From NCBI GenBank assembly GCA_947626675.1, contig CANQTC010000001.1:124001-188000 (forward strand): 64,000 bases of DNA. Reading direction: 5' to 3'. Positions 27,570 through 37,047 of this stretch are shown here, piece after piece. Within the stretch, counting starts at the first letter, position 1; each line of letters opens with the position of its first letter. The notes under the pieces are model-generated. The model worked only from the letters and a program-made list of their open reading frames with translations, was not told the origin of the DNA and searched no databases. Origin of the DNA: an uncultured Coprococcus sp. Its GTDB lineage: Bacteria > Bacillota > Clostridia > Lachnospirales > Lachnospiraceae. The position numbers and the translations under genes are program-made.

Positions 27570-29171
27570 TCACATTTTTTGAAACTTGGATATAACTGCT
27601 TCTGCTACCTTTATGCCATCGACAGCAGCAGACGTTATACCGCCCGCATAGCCTGCACCTTCTCCACATGGATAGATTACCGTTCCAGAACTTGTAAAAT
27701 CATCTCCCCTGTCTATTCTTACCGGTGATGAAGTTCGCGCTTCAATTCCACTTAAGACAGTATCATATGCCGCATATCCGGGAAACTTCTTATCAAATGA
27801 CAAAACTCCTTTTATTATAGCATTATTTATATATGCTGGCAAACAGCTTTTCAGGTTTGCAAGCTTATATTTTCCCTTTATCCGGGGTATGACCGAACCA
27901 ATCCGGGTTGATGGAACATCCTTCATATAATCCCCAAACAACTGAACAGGGATATTTCCCTCTCCCGCTCTATATGCTTCTTCTTCATACTTTTGCTGAA
28001 GATACATGCCTGCAAGCGGATGTTCCGACTCAAAGTCCTCGGGTGTTATGTTCACGACAATTGCACTATTTGCGTTTGTACCATCTCGTCCGCTATAGCT
28101 CATCCCATTTACACACAGCCTTTTTTCCTCTGAGGATGCGTTTACAACATAACCGCCGGGACACATGCAGAAGGAATAAACTGCCCGTCCGTCCTCACAG
28201 GTATGTGTAAGCTTGTAATCAGCAGCCGGAAGATATGTATCGTATTTCGGATTATCGCCGTATTTCATTTTGTTTATCATTTTCTGGCTATGCTCTATCC
28301 GAAGCCCCATTGCAAATGGCTTCTGACTAAGTTTCAGTCCTTTCTGATACAGCATGGAAAATGTATCTCTGGCGCTATGACCGATGGCAAGAATCAGTGC
28401 ATTTGTCAGAATATCAAACCTTCCCTGTTCATTTTCAATAAACACCCGTACTGTATGGGCATCGTTTTTTTCGTAATCTACAAATTTTGAATGAAAGCAA
28501 ACGCTGCCGCCCAGTCTGATGATTTCATTTCTGATATTTTTTACAATACCGGTCAGCGCATCTGTACCTACATGCGGTTTATTGATATATAATATCCTTT
28601 CATCCGCGCCAAATTCTACAAATGTTTCCAGTACCGCAGTACGTCTTCCTGATTTGTCTTTAATAACCGTATTCAGCTTTCCATCAGAAAAAGTTCCTGC
28701 CCCGCCTTCTCCAAACTGTACATTACATTCTGTATTAAGCGCCTTCTCCCCATTCCAAAATGCTTCAACCTGTCTGGTACGTTCTTCGACATCCATTCCT
28801 CTTTCAAACAGTATCGGTTTGAACCCGGCCCTTGCAAGAAAAAGACCCGCAAATAATCCCGCCGGGCCTGTCCCTATGATGATGGGCGGATATTCCATTT
28901 TACAATTTCCGTATGGCGGAAGGTCATATTTTTCTTTTTTTGTCGACATAATATTATTATCGTGAACTTTTCTTAAAATGTCCCTCTCGTTATCAAGGAC
29001 TACGTCAACCGAAAGAATATACTTGACCTCATTCCGTCTTCGGTCGTCAATCGACAGCTTCACCATTTTATATTCCGGGACTTTTTTCAATTTTAAAGCT
29101 TTTTTTATATAGGACTGTAACTGTTCTTCTTTATAATCAATTGGCATTTTAATATTATTGATTCGTATCAT
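27570..29171 (-). CDS. FAD-dependent dehydrogenase (COG2509 type)
   Basis: 533 aa from the ATG at 29171, chosen because GGAG lies at good spacing; an ATG 12 bases upstream is also possible. An N-terminal helper domain (about residues 1-85) precedes a Rossmann FAD-binding motif, IGTGPAGLFAGLFLARAG (about residues 98-115). Other flavoprotein landmarks are 'GEGGAGTFSDGKLNT', 'ALILAIGHSARDTF' and the C-terminal 'YPCGEGAGYAGGITSAAVDGIKVAE'. Widespread in Firmicutes but the substrate is unknown. It overlaps the upstream flavoprotein by 17 bp. Confidence 0.88.
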   Translation of the reverse strand: MIRINNIKMPIDYKEEQLQSYIKKALKLKKVPEYKMVKLSIDDRRRNEVKYILSVDVVLDNERDILRKVHDNNIMSTKKEKYDLPPYGNCKMEYPPIIIGTGPAGLFAGLFLARAGFKPILFERGMDVEERTRQVEAFWNGEKALNTECNVQFGEGGAGTFSDGKLNTVIKDKSGRRTAVLETFVEFGADERILYINKPHVGTDALTGIVKNIRNEIIRLGGSVCFHSKFVDYEKNDAHTVRVFIENEQGRFDILTNALILAIGHSARDTFSMLYQKGLKLSQKPFAMGLRIEHSQKMINKMKYGDNPKYDTYLPAADYKLTHTCEDGRAVYSFCMCPGGYVVNASSEEKRLCVNGMSYSGRDGTNANSAIVVNITPEDFESEHPLAGMYLQQKYEEEAYRAGEGNIPVQLFGDYMKDVPSTRIGSVIPRIKGKYKLANLKSCLPAYINNAIIKGVLSFDKKFPGYAAYDTVLSGIEARTSSPVRIDRGDDFTSSGTVIYPCGEGAGYAGGITSAAVDGIKVAEAVISKFQKM

Positions 29172-30393
29172 ATCTGACTCCATTTCCTGCTTTCATCCCT
29201 GTTATCACAGCCCACATGATATTATATCCGCCGCATTTGCCTGTTACATCAAGATACTCACCTGCAACAAAAAGCCCTCTGTGGGCATAGACTTCGCAAT
29301 TTACAGGATTGATACAAGACGTATCAATTCCTCCCGATGTCACTTGCGCTTCCGAAAAGCTTCCATAACCATTAATCCGGAATTTCAGATTTTTTATCTC
29401 ATGCGACAGACGATTGATATCATCGTTGTTAAGCGCCGACATGACAGACGGACTTATTTCACATTGATTGATGATATATTCCACCAGTTTTTCGTTAAGC
29501 AGTCCGTTTAACACCCCCTGAATTTTTCTTTCAGGACAGGTTTTTCCTGCAAAAACAATAAAATCATTGATTTCTTTTTCCGTTTTCTCCGGGAGCAGCG
29601 ATACTTTTATATCAAGTTTCATGCCATCTTCTAATAATTTTCCTGCGCCAATACTGAGATTAAATATCATAATTCCGGAAAGACCGTCCGGCGTAAACTG
29701 TAATTCTCCGCTTTCTTCTGCATATGCTCTGTCATCTGCATATAGAACAGCTTCCGCTTTCACTCTTACACCGGAAAGCATACGGATATCTTCTTCTGTA
29801 ATTAATTTGCAAAGCGCCGGATAGGGCTGATGCATCTTAAGCCCTAAGCACACACTGCTATGATAGTTCTTATCTGTACCGCCAAGCTGCGGCGCAGCAG
29901 CTCCTCCCGGCGTTAATATCAGATTTTTGGTAATATAGGTATCCATATTGGTCTTAACAATATAAAATCCATGAGTCATATCACCTGAAATATATTCCTC
30001 TTTTAAATGTATCATAATATTGAATGACTTCAATTTATCCGTCAAAGCCCATACTACCGAAGATGCCTGCATGGAAGAAGGATACATATAACCGTTCTTA
30101 TCTGTAACGCTGATACCCAGTTCACGCATAAAATCACATACAAGCTGACAACTGTGTACATCGATAACTTCATAAGGGAAAAACTCCTGACTGCTGTCAT
30201 AACAGGATAAATCAAGAACCGCATTTGCAAGATTACACTTACCATTCCCTGTTGCATAAAGTTTTTTTCCAAGCTTTTTATTTTTCTCTATCAGCAAAAT
30301 AGCAGGATTGTTTTCTTTCAGCTTTTTAGCAGCATGGATTGCAGCCGTCATTCCGGCTGCCCCGCCGCCAATGATTATAACGTCATATATCAT
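29155..30393 (-). CDS. HI0933/BaiN-family flavoprotein
   Basis: 412 aa. Starts with a Rossmann FAD motif, IIGGGAAGMTAAIHAAKK (residues 7-24), followed by 'LYATGNGKCNLAN' and the C-terminal 'EAQVTSGGID' and 'GLFVAGEYLDVTGKCGGYNIMWAVITG', all typical of the HI0933 family. One relative, BaiN, acts on bile-acid intermediates, but most members have no known role, so a bile-acid function cannot be inferred. It is coupled to the next flavoprotein by overlap. Confidence 0.86.
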   Translation of the reverse strand: MIYDVIIIGGGAAGMTAAIHAAKKLKENNPAILLIEKNKKLGKKLYATGNGKCNLANAVLDLSCYDSSQEFFPYEVIDVHSCQLVCDFMRELGISVTDKNGYMYPSSMQASSVVWALTDKLKSFNIMIHLKEEYISGDMTHGFYIVKTNMDTYITKNLILTPGGAAAPQLGGTDKNYHSSVCLGLKMHQPYPALCKLITEEDIRMLSGVRVKAEAVLYADDRAYAEESGELQFTPDGLSGIMIFNLSIGAGKLLEDGMKLDIKVSLLPEKTEKEINDFIVFAGKTCPERKIQGVLNGLLNEKLVEYIINQCEISPSVMSALNNDDINRLSHEIKNLKFRINGYGSFSEAQVTSGGIDTSCINPVNCEVYAHRGLFVAGEYLDVTGKCGGYNIMWAVITGMKAGNGVRYDTNQ

Positions 30394-30448
30394 ATTCTTC
30401 TCCGAATTAAAAAAATTATAAGTGTTATTAAGTGTTCACATTATATCA

Positions 30449-30877
30449 TTAACTGGAATATGATTCAAGGAAGGCAAATAAATCTTCTATTTCTTTAAAA
30501 TAGATGCCTTTTTTTACGTTGTCCCTGGTATTCTCATCAAGACTGTTTAATACGATTCCTGTATATTCATACAAGCTTCCCTGCTTATTAAATATTGCGA
30601 TATGGCTGTCATAGTCTTTGATATAATATTCATATGAATATCTGTCCTGCTCCGGCTTTCCAATCACATACGTTAAAATATTGCTTTTTGCTCCTGTATG
30701 TGTCTTAACGCTTCCTGTTTCTATACTTTTTCCTTCAGGAACATAGGCGCTGTATTCTTTATATATCACTTTATCATCAGAATTTTTTTCTGAATATTTA
30801 TATATCATATTTGCACCATAATAAGAAAATACTGCCAGCAGAATAAAGCCAAATAATACTAAATATATACGATTCAT
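30449..30877 (-). CDS. Membrane-anchored hypothetical protein
   Basis: 142 aa from the ATG at 30877 (GGGGG lies upstream; a TTG five codons earlier is less likely). An N-terminal hydrophobic helix (about residues 3-20) is followed by a soluble domain with alternating strands and many Tyr, Glu and Lys. No motif recognised. It lies between a terminator (after the DUF3048 gene) and the flavoproteins, so it may be the first gene of that operon. Confidence 0.6.
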   Translation of the reverse strand: MNRIYLVLFGFILLAVFSYYGANMIYKYSEKNSDDKVIYKEYSAYVPEGKSIETGSVKTHTGAKSNILTYVIGKPEQDRYSYEYYIKDYDSHIAIFNKQGSLYEYTGIVLNSLDENTRDNVKKGIYFKEIEDLFAFLESYSS

Positions 30878-30945
30878 AAAACATACCCCCAAATTTACAA
30901 TTTTCTTACTATTAGAAGTATTTGTTTTTCAATCGCATATATACA

Positions 30946-30996
30946 AAAAAACAAATGGTAAATTATGAAACGACATTATTTACCATTTGTTTTTAT
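30946..30996. terminator. Bidirectional Rho-independent terminator
   Basis: Arms 30951-30963 and 30978-30990 (ACAAATGGTAAAT and complement) form a perfect 13-bp stem with a 14-base loop. It is flanked by a run of A on the left and a run of T on the right, so it can stop transcription in both directions. It lies 50 bp after the stop of the DUF3048 gene. Confidence 0.85.
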
Positions 30997-31039
30997 CATA
31001 TTTCAGTCCTGATAATACCGACCGAATTTACCATATCAA

Positions 31040-32125
31040 TTATTCGCCAAATGTTACTCCAGCCTTATCATCTGTTTCAAATACATTTACATATGTCTTA
31101 CCCGGATTGAGCTTCAGCTCTTTGCCATCTGCTGTTGAATATTTTGTCACACTACTGTCAGAAGATTTTTTCCAGGTAATAGGGATTACAACGCCATCTG
31201 ATACATAATAGCCCTCTCCTTCACCTACCAAATCAATCAACTGTCTGTCATGATCGTCGATACTCGTATAGTGGGCAAACTGAATGATTATATTCTTAAA
31301 TTTAAGCTGTTCACCTGTCAGTTCATCTACCTGAGGTCCGCCATACTGGAAACGATAATATACACCCTCTTTTTCATTATATTCAAAGTAAGGCTGTGTA
31401 TAATTGCTTATGAAAAGATTTACCTTAGGTGCGGCTTCGCCATCAGCAGGCTTCGTGTCCTCTTCGTTAAAGATGAATTTACTTTCAAAATCGTCACTAT
31501 GTTTTGTATCACATTTTATATAATCAATCCCCGCCTGTATCATATCGGCTGTCGTATATACATTATGCGGAGCAACCTTATTAGAATCTCTGTAAAAAGC
31601 AACGCCGCCTTCCGCACTCAGTCCGCTGATATGGTCGATACCTGTTCTGTCAAGCTCCTCCTGTCCCTGCGGCGACTGTCCGTAATGCATATAGATAGCA
31701 TCAAATTCATTTGAAATGGTTACATAATATGGGCGGCAGCTTCTTATTGAACCTAATTTTTCAATTTTGGAATAATCACTGAATATTCCGAGAAGTCGTG
31801 TAATTCCACCCTCTACCTTAAATTCATATATAATATCCGCTTTACTGATATCAGACTGTGGAATAGCATCCTGTATATTATTAATCATCACTGTAAGTGG
31901 TCTGCCATACTCCTCAGTTCTGCCCTTTACCCATTCACCTGTCAAATCGTTATAAACGCCCTCCGGCTTTGGTTCAGCCGCCTCCTCCGTCGTAACCGCC
32001 TCTGTCTCTGTTGCTTCTGTTGCTTCCGTTGTCTGCGGGGTTTCATCCTTTTTTCCGCATCCGCAAAAACACATGCTCATAGCAGCAAACATCGTAACAA
32101 TAAGTCCTGTCTTATATCTCCTCAT
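31040..32125 (-). CDS. DUF3048 domain-containing lipoprotein
   Basis: 361 aa. N-terminal signal ending in a lipobox (MCFCGCGKK), then a Glu/Thr-rich linker (about residues 27-55) and the DUF3048 domain (B. subtilis YerB-like): 'RPLTVMINNIQDAIPQSDISKADIIYEF', 'RLLGIFSDY', 'SIRSCRPYYV'. Exported and lipid-anchored; function unknown. It overlaps the end of ybeY by 14 bp, indicating co-translation, and ends before a strong terminator. Confidence 0.88.
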   Translation of the reverse strand: MRRYKTGLIVTMFAAMSMCFCGCGKKDETPQTTEATEATETEAVTTEEAAEPKPEGVYNDLTGEWVKGRTEEYGRPLTVMINNIQDAIPQSDISKADIIYEFKVEGGITRLLGIFSDYSKIEKLGSIRSCRPYYVTISNEFDAIYMHYGQSPQGQEELDRTGIDHISGLSAEGGVAFYRDSNKVAPHNVYTTADMIQAGIDYIKCDTKHSDDFESKFIFNEEDTKPADGEAAPKVNLFISNYTQPYFEYNEKEGVYYRFQYGGPQVDELTGEQLKFKNIIIQFAHYTSIDDHDRQLIDLVGEGEGYYVSDGVVIPITWKKSSDSSVTKYSTADGKELKLNPGKTYVNVFETDDKAGVTFGE

Positions 32126-32624
32126 AATCTCTTGTATATCCTTTCATAGTAAGTATTTGCTCCTGCTTATCCTCCATAATCCTGCGTTCGTCTTCCTCCA
32201 TATGGTCATAACCACACAGATGAAGCATACTGTGAGCTACCAGAAATGCAAGTTCTCTTGTTCGGCTGTGGTTATATGCCTCTGCCTGCTCATATACCTT
32301 GTCCATAGATATCACAATATCCCCAAGCAGCAGCTCCCCCGTCTGCAGATTAAAATATTCAGCATCCTGATTATCAAGATGACTAAAATCGCCAGGAACA
32401 GTATAATCAACCAAAGGGAATGATAATACATCTGTTTCATTATCAATCTGTCTTTGTTCATTATTAATTTCTTTTATTGTTTTGTTATCAGTTAATATTA
32501 TATTCACTTCACATTCATATGGGCAGCCAACATACGCAAGCGACTGTTTCACAATAGCGCTGATAACCTCTTCATAATTTTTTATCGTGATATCCCCATA
32601 TTCATTCTCTATCGTATAAGACAT
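32112..32624 (-). CDS. ybeY: Endoribonuclease YbeY
   Basis: 170 aa. Metal-dependent RNase needed for 16S rRNA 3' end maturation and ribosome quality control. The three-histidine zinc motif is HSMLHLCGYDH (about residues 131-141), preceded by 'TDVLSFPL'. Follows phoH by 31 bp, the usual arrangement in Firmicutes. Confidence 0.95.
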   Translation of the reverse strand: MSYTIENEYGDITIKNYEEVISAIVKQSLAYVGCPYECEVNIILTDNKTIKEINNEQRQIDNETDVLSFPLVDYTVPGDFSHLDNQDAEYFNLQTGELLLGDIVISMDKVYEQAEAYNHSRTRELAFLVAHSMLHLCGYDHMEEDERRIMEDKQEQILTMKGYTRDYEEI

Positions 32625-32655
32625 AATTCTCCTTAACGGATAATTGCCGGAACAA

Positions 32656-33678
32656 TTATCTCTTTTTTCTATGATTTGTATTTTTATCTGTATTATTCTT
32701 TCTGCTTCGGTTTATTTTATTTTCATATGCCTCATAAGCATTTACAATCTTCTGAACAAGCGGATGCCTTACTACATCAAGGCTTGTCAGTCTGCACACC
32801 CCAATCTCCTCAACATTTCTAAGAACTGTAAGCGCTACTTCAAGACCTGATTTTGTCTCATATGGTAAATCCTTTTGTGACAAATCACCGGTGATAATTG
32901 CTTTAGAGCCAAATCCGATACGCGTCAGAAACATCTTCATCTGTGCAGGCGTTGTATTCTGTGCCTCATCAAGAACAATATAGGCATTATCAAGTGTCCT
33001 TCCTCTCATATATGCAAGCGGCGCTACTTCAATCAGTCCCTTTTCCATATTTTTCATAAAAGACTCTCCGCCCATAATCTCATACAAGGCATCATAAAGC
33101 GGTCTTAAATAAGGGTCAACCTTACTTTGCAAATCCCCCGGAAGAAATCCCAGTTTTTCCCCTGCTTCAATCGCCGGTCTTGTCAGTATAATCCTGTTTA
33201 CCTCGTTATTCTTAAAGGCGGTTATCGCTTTCGCCATCGCAAGATAGGTTTTACCTGTTCCGGCAGGTCCTACGCCAAAAACAATCATCGACTTATTAAT
33301 TACATTTACATATGCCTTTTGACCTAATGTTTTCGGCTTGATTGGTTTTCCGTTTATGGTATGACAGATAATGTCTTTATCCAGTTCTGCAATATTTTCC
33401 CTGTTCTCCTCAGGATGATTGGACGCGACTGCAATCGTATAATCAACCTTTTGTGCATCGATTACCGTACCTCTGTCCGCAATTGCAAATAACTGTTCCA
33501 GTACAGACGCCGCCAGTTCAACACCCTTTTCTTCCCCTGATATTTTGAGTTTATCATCCCGAAGTATCATCGTAACCTGAAACGCTTTTTCTATCTTTCT
33601 TGCATTTGCATCAAACTGTCCAAATACATTCTGTATATATTCCGTTGTAACGGTCATTGATTTTGAATAATCATTCAA
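32656..33678 (-). CDS. phoH: PhoH family ATPase
   Basis: 340 aa. Walker A 'GPAGTGKTYLAMAKAI' (about residue 138), Walker B 'YIVLDEAQNTTPAQMKMFLTR' and 'IITGDLSQKDLP' define the PhoH ATPase domain. An N-terminal KH-like segment (about residues 1-90) precedes it. Thought to act in RNA metabolism, which fits its place upstream of ybeY. The start overlaps the end of yqfD by 8 bp. A Lys/Arg/Asn-rich tail closes the protein. Confidence 0.93.
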   Translation of the reverse strand: MNDYSKSMTVTTEYIQNVFGQFDANARKIEKAFQVTMILRDDKLKISGEEKGVELAASVLEQLFAIADRGTVIDAQKVDYTIAVASNHPEENRENIAELDKDIICHTINGKPIKPKTLGQKAYVNVINKSMIVFGVGPAGTGKTYLAMAKAITAFKNNEVNRIILTRPAIEAGEKLGFLPGDLQSKVDPYLRPLYDALYEIMGGESFMKNMEKGLIEVAPLAYMRGRTLDNAYIVLDEAQNTTPAQMKMFLTRIGFGSKAIITGDLSQKDLPYETKSGLEVALTVLRNVEEIGVCRLTSLDVVRHPLVQKIVNAYEAYENKINRSRKNNTDKNTNHRKKR

Positions 33679-34888
33679 TAACAGTATCCTCTTTTCTTAT
33701 ATCAAATTCTTTTGAGATGCCAATATTTTCCAATGTACGGATAGTTCCATTTGCTTGACATTTGCCATCTACAACTGATATTTTAACATTATTTTCAAGT
33801 ATTTGCACCCCTTTTTCCTGTAATTTGCAAATATATTCATTCAGTCGTTCATTCGCAATCTCTATTGCTTCTTCTTCCGTATATTCTTCTGACACAAGCT
33901 GATATTCATGGTAACTGTTTTTCTTATATCCAAACGGAAGATAAAAGCTTTCACCGATATGCGGCGCTTTTTCATCCGACACTGTATCATATAGCGGATA
34001 CTTCACCTTCGCATCAAACAATTTTATCTCATAGGAAAAAAAATGAAACGTATAATCAGACTTATTATCCCCACTATATTCTTTTTTATAATGCTGCAGT
34101 GGAAATTCTTCATGATACATGTTATCAGTCATGCCAACGACCTCTGCTTTGGCCGGTACATAATGCGTATCCATGATTTCAGCATTGTCATCATACAGAT
34201 TTACAGTTCCCGATACAAGTATATCACCTTTTTTTACATCATCTCCAGCCTTCGCAACAGGTGTTCCTTCGCTCGTTATAATTGAGTATACCGTACAATC
34301 CTTGACTGCTATCACATTTGAAGGAACGGTCAGACTTGTATCTGTAAATACATCAAGCGTTTCCTTCACATCTACATAAAGGCTCGTGCCTCTTATTGCA
34401 CATGATATCCATGCAATCTCGGAAAATTCCTCACGCAGCTTTCTTTCAAGCTCTACGGTATCAATCTTTCTTTTATATGTACCATAATAAATATCCATAT
34501 TTTCAAGTACATCCAGTATTTCTTCTTTTGTATAATCATCTTCACCGGATATATGAATATTCCATACAAATAACGATTGTATATAGATGAAAGCAGCAAA
34601 AAGAAGAATCCCTATCAAAAGGGAAAACCGCTTTTTATTTTTTTTTAACAACACCGGAAGTCCATATTCTTTTATGACCTGATAGGATACTTCTGCTTTT
34701 TTTGCTATTTTATCCATCTCGTTTACATCTTTTAAATTCATAAAAAATACACAGGAATCGGGATTTTCTGTAATTCCCCACACGTTTATTTTTTTGTTTT
34801 TCATTAAATTCAGTAATCGGGTATGTATTCCGTCACTGATACTGATTTTGGCAAATCCTGTTATGTACTTTAAAATAAAACCAAACAT
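33671..34888 (-). CDS. yqfD: Sporulation protein YqfD
   Basis: 405 aa. Conserved sporulation protein of the yqfC-yqfD pair. One transmembrane helix (about residues 88-108), with a cytoplasmic N-terminal region and a large outer part. 'GITENPDSCVFFMNLKDV' and 'AKKAEVSYQVIKEYGLP' in the N-terminal part are family features, and 'AWISCAIRGTSLYVDVKE' and 'AVKDCTVYSIITSEGTPVAKAGDDVKKGDILVSG' lie after the helix. Presence with yqfC suggests the organism can form spores, since these genes are restricted to spore-formers. Confidence 0.93.
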   Translation of the reverse strand: MFGFILKYITGFAKISISDGIHTRLLNLMKNKKINVWGITENPDSCVFFMNLKDVNEMDKIAKKAEVSYQVIKEYGLPVLLKKNKKRFSLLIGILLFAAFIYIQSLFVWNIHISGEDDYTKEEILDVLENMDIYYGTYKRKIDTVELERKLREEFSEIAWISCAIRGTSLYVDVKETLDVFTDTSLTVPSNVIAVKDCTVYSIITSEGTPVAKAGDDVKKGDILVSGTVNLYDDNAEIMDTHYVPAKAEVVGMTDNMYHEEFPLQHYKKEYSGDNKSDYTFHFFSYEIKLFDAKVKYPLYDTVSDEKAPHIGESFYLPFGYKKNSYHEYQLVSEEYTEEEAIEIANERLNEYICKLQEKGVQILENNVKISVVDGKCQANGTIRTLENIGISKEFDIRKEDTVIE

Positions 34889-34909
34889 ATAGCACCCCTT
34901 ATAAATTCT

Positions 34910-35185
34910 TTATATATTGATATACTCCACGCTGGAAATTGTACCGGAAATTCGTATTTCATAGTTTGTATAATAATCAATGTTCAGTTCCGTTCCGGAT
35001 ATACATATCATATATTGCTTTGTCTTAATGGATACGGATTCTTTATTCACATTTAAAATGCATCTGAAATTTTCAACAAGGACGCATTTATTGCTATGTA
35101 TCGTCACTTTTGCTGAATTTCTATTGACATCAGGCACTACCTGGGGACTGTCATATATACATGAATTTGAAAAAAGAGATTTCAT
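34910..35185 (-). CDS. yqfC: YabP/YqfC family sporulation protein
   Basis: 91 aa. The pattern 'VTIHSNKCVLVENFRCILNVNKESVSIKTKQYMICISGTELNIDYYT' is that of the YabP/YqfC family. Precedes yqfD by 21 bp, as in all known spore-formers with the pair. In B. subtilis it is a SigE-dependent mother-cell gene. AAGGT lies upstream of the ATG. No clear sporulation promoter was found in the short gap after the rpsU terminator. Confidence 0.88.
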   Translation of the reverse strand: MKSLFSNSCIYDSPQVVPDVNRNSAKVTIHSNKCVLVENFRCILNVNKESVSIKTKQYMICISGTELNIDYYTNYEIRISGTISSVEYINI

Positions 35186-35229
35186 ATAACCTTACCTTAA
35201 TCTATTTTATCTATTATATGAAAAAGGAC

Positions 35230-35262
35230 AAAAAAAGAGTACCGAAAAAACTTCGGTACTCA
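35230..35262 (-). terminator. Rho-independent terminator of rpsU
   Basis: Arms 35237-35246 and 35252-35261 (GAGTACCGAA and complement) form a 10-bp stem with a 5-base loop. On the minus strand it is followed by seven T. It lies 26 bp after the rpsU stop. Confidence 0.88.
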
Positions 35263-35287
35263 AAAAATCGTATAAAACCAGCAAAAT

Positions 35288-35464
35288 TTATTTATATTTG
35301 CGTTTTCTAGCTGCCTCTGATTTCTTTTTACGCTTTACACTCGGCTTTTCGTAATGTTCTCTCTTACGAATTTCCTGCTGGATACCTGCCTTCGCACAAT
35401 TTCTCTTAAATCTGCGAAGAGCGCTGTCCAATGTTTCGTTTTCTTTAACTATTACGTTTGACAT
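35288..35464 (-). CDS. rpsU: Ribosomal protein S21
   Basis: 58 aa from the ATG at 35464. The longer reading frame (to 35572) runs through the promoter and is rejected. S21 binds the 30S subunit and helps start translation. The pattern '[40 protein letters not shown]' and the basic tail RKRKYK are diagnostic. It has its own promoter and terminator, so it is a single-gene unit. Confidence 0.97.
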   Translation of the reverse strand: MSNVIVKENETLDSALRRFKRNCAKAGIQQEIRKREHYEKPSVKRKKKSEAARKRKYK

Positions 35465-35543
35465 TCTCTCACCTAACCTCCCTCCAGTTGTATATTGTGC
35501 ATACCAAATAACAACTGTTTGGGTATTTTTTAGCACAAACTGT

Positions 35544-35572
35544 ATTATAAACATAAAATACGAAAACGTCAA
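35544..35572 (-). promoter_or_regulatory. SigA-type promoter for rpsU
   Basis: On the minus strand TTGACG (35567-35572) and TATAAT (35544-35549) are separated by exactly 17 bases, a near-consensus housekeeping promoter. It gives a leader of about 70 bases before the rpsU start. Confidence 0.85.
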
Positions 35573-35678
35573 CCAAAAAATGCTATTTTACAAAAATAAA
35601 TTTATGGAATTTACAGAAAAACAGTTTGAAACGGTGTGCCAAAGGGATTTGGGCTATTACCCAAAACTATTATAAGTA

Positions 35679-36335
35679 TCATTTATCACATAAAATGAAA
35701 TTGAGGGGCTTACTAAATCTTCTGCCAAAAAATTTTACCACAGTACCTGTAAGAATCGCCGAGATAACCGTACCCTCTCTCGTTCCTACAATATGAAAAT
35801 CAAAAAACAACAGTGATAAAACAAGAGAAGCTCCAACACACAGCATATCAAATGCAATTTTTATATTGCCAAAATCCTTATGCGTTACATCTGAAATTGC
35901 TTTTACAAACGCTTCACCCGAATTCATAACAACATTTGCAATAACCGAAAATGAGATTCCTAAGCCCAGAATAATAATTCCAACCATCACCATAATCAGT
36001 CTTATAAAATACGAATTCTGAGGAATAAATGAAACGATATACAAGCCTAAATTGGTAAACCAGCCAAACAGAAAGGATAACGGAATCTGAATAAACTGTA
36101 TCAACTGAAAGTTTTTACGAAGTATCAAAATCTGCCCCACAATCAATATGCAATTCCAAATGATAAGCCACGTTCCCAGCGAAAAAAAACTATACTTACA
36201 GCTCATTACATTGGCAACTGAAGATATCGGCGATACCCCCAATTCTCCACGTTTCGTAAATGCAACACCAAGCGCCGCCAAAAACAAACTTACAACAAAT
36301 AATATGTATCTTTTGGTAATTTCCGTTTTACTCAT
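35679..36335 (-). CDS. YczE/YitT-like membrane protein
   Basis: 218 aa with about six hydrophobic segments. 'FTKRGELGVSPISSVANVMS' after the first segment and 'SGEAFVKAISDVTHKDFGNIKIAFD' later are typical of the YczE family (COG2364) of integral membrane proteins of unknown transport or accessory function. It overlaps the MarR regulator by 8 bp, so the regulator probably controls it and itself. A hairpin (35648-35665) follows the stop but lacks a good U-tract. Confidence 0.8.
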   Translation of the reverse strand: MSKTEITKRYILFVVSLFLAALGVAFTKRGELGVSPISSVANVMSCKYSFFSLGTWLIIWNCILIVGQILILRKNFQLIQFIQIPLSFLFGWFTNLGLYIVSFIPQNSYFIRLIMVMVGIIILGLGISFSVIANVVMNSGEAFVKAISDVTHKDFGNIKIAFDMLCVGASLVLSLLFFDFHIVGTREGTVISAILTGTVVKFFGRRFSKPLNFILCDK

Positions 36336-36765
36336 TTTGCATCATTCCTTTATTGTTAATATTTTCATTAATTCTGGTAAGAAAAGTATTCAGCATTTCT
36401 TTTTCACAATCCGAAAAACCAGCTAATGCTTGTTCTTCTATAAGGTCAAATTCTGACTTTACTCTATTTGCAAGCATCATTCCCTTATCCGTTAAATAAA
36501 CATACAGATTGCGCCGGTTTCCCTCACCCATTTTCCGGGTAATCAGATTTTTATTTTCCATCCCAAGTAAAACAGACGTCAGTGTTGCAGGTTCGATATT
36601 GCACACAACTGCAATTTCTTTTTGAAATGCGCCGTCATGCTCTCTTAAATAATCAAGCACCTTCGGCTGTCCCAGCGTCAAACCTGTATTTTTGATTTTA
36701 AACATTAAAATTTTTTGAAAACTCAAATGACTCGCCATAAGCAAGTAATGAAGTGTTTCCCGCAT
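36328..36765 (-). CDS. MarR-family transcriptional regulator
   Basis: 145 aa. The winged helix-turn-helix domain is clear: 'NTGLTLGQPKVLDYLREHDGAFQKEIAVVCNIEPATLTSVLLGMENKNLITRKMGEGNRRNLYVYLTDKG'. MarR dimers usually repress their own operon and release on binding a small ligand. It is first in a two-gene operon with the YczE-like protein. The ligand is unknown. Confidence 0.92.
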   Translation of the reverse strand: MRETLHYLLMASHLSFQKILMFKIKNTGLTLGQPKVLDYLREHDGAFQKEIAVVCNIEPATLTSVLLGMENKNLITRKMGEGNRRNLYVYLTDKGMMLANRVKSEFDLIEEQALAGFSDCEKEMLNTFLTRINENINNKGMMQNE

Positions 36766-36880
36766 AAATTTTCCTCCTTATATAATAATCATCAAACAGA
36801 AATAGCATGATTAAGTATCGTATTAAACAATCATCTTAATATTTGTAACAATTCTAATTATTAGAAAGCTAACTATAAGG

Positions 36881-36909
36881 ATTATAATTTTAATGACAGC
36901 GCATGTCAA
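36881..36909 (-). promoter_or_regulatory. SigA-type promoter of the marR operon
   Basis: TTGACA (36904-36909) and TATAAT (36881-36886) on the minus strand, 17 bases apart: a perfect consensus promoter. The near-palindrome CTAATTATTAG (about 36854-36864) lies just downstream, in the position expected for an autoregulatory MarR operator. The operator is inferred. Confidence 0.8.
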
Positions 36910-36986
36910 GTAAAAATAAACTTATAATGCCCGGCAACTTGCGATTATTACATTTTTCTTGTTAGGAAATTTTGGCGTTAAAAAAC

Positions 36987-37034
36987 ATAAAACAACAGGC
37001 AGAACTGCTTCGCTTTCAAAACAATTCTGCCTTT
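36987..37034 (-). terminator. Hairpin repeat copy 1, terminator of the DUF6273 gene
   Basis: Arms 36997-37004 (AGGCAGAA) and 37025-37032 (TTCTGCCT); on the minus strand the stem is followed by GTTGTTTTATG. The 46-base segment 36987-37032 recurs at 40759-40804 with three mismatches, and its right arm recurs at 38869-38889. Confidence 0.7.
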
Positions 37035-37047
37035 AAGTTTTACAAAT

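Noticed and set aside
29155-30393. Bile-acid reductase (BaiN) function
   Set aside because: The family is broad and no other bai genes are present, so only the family name is used.
35648-35665. Hairpin TTTGGG/CCCAAA after the YczE-like gene
   Set aside because: Six-bp stem without a U-tract; too weak to call a terminator.
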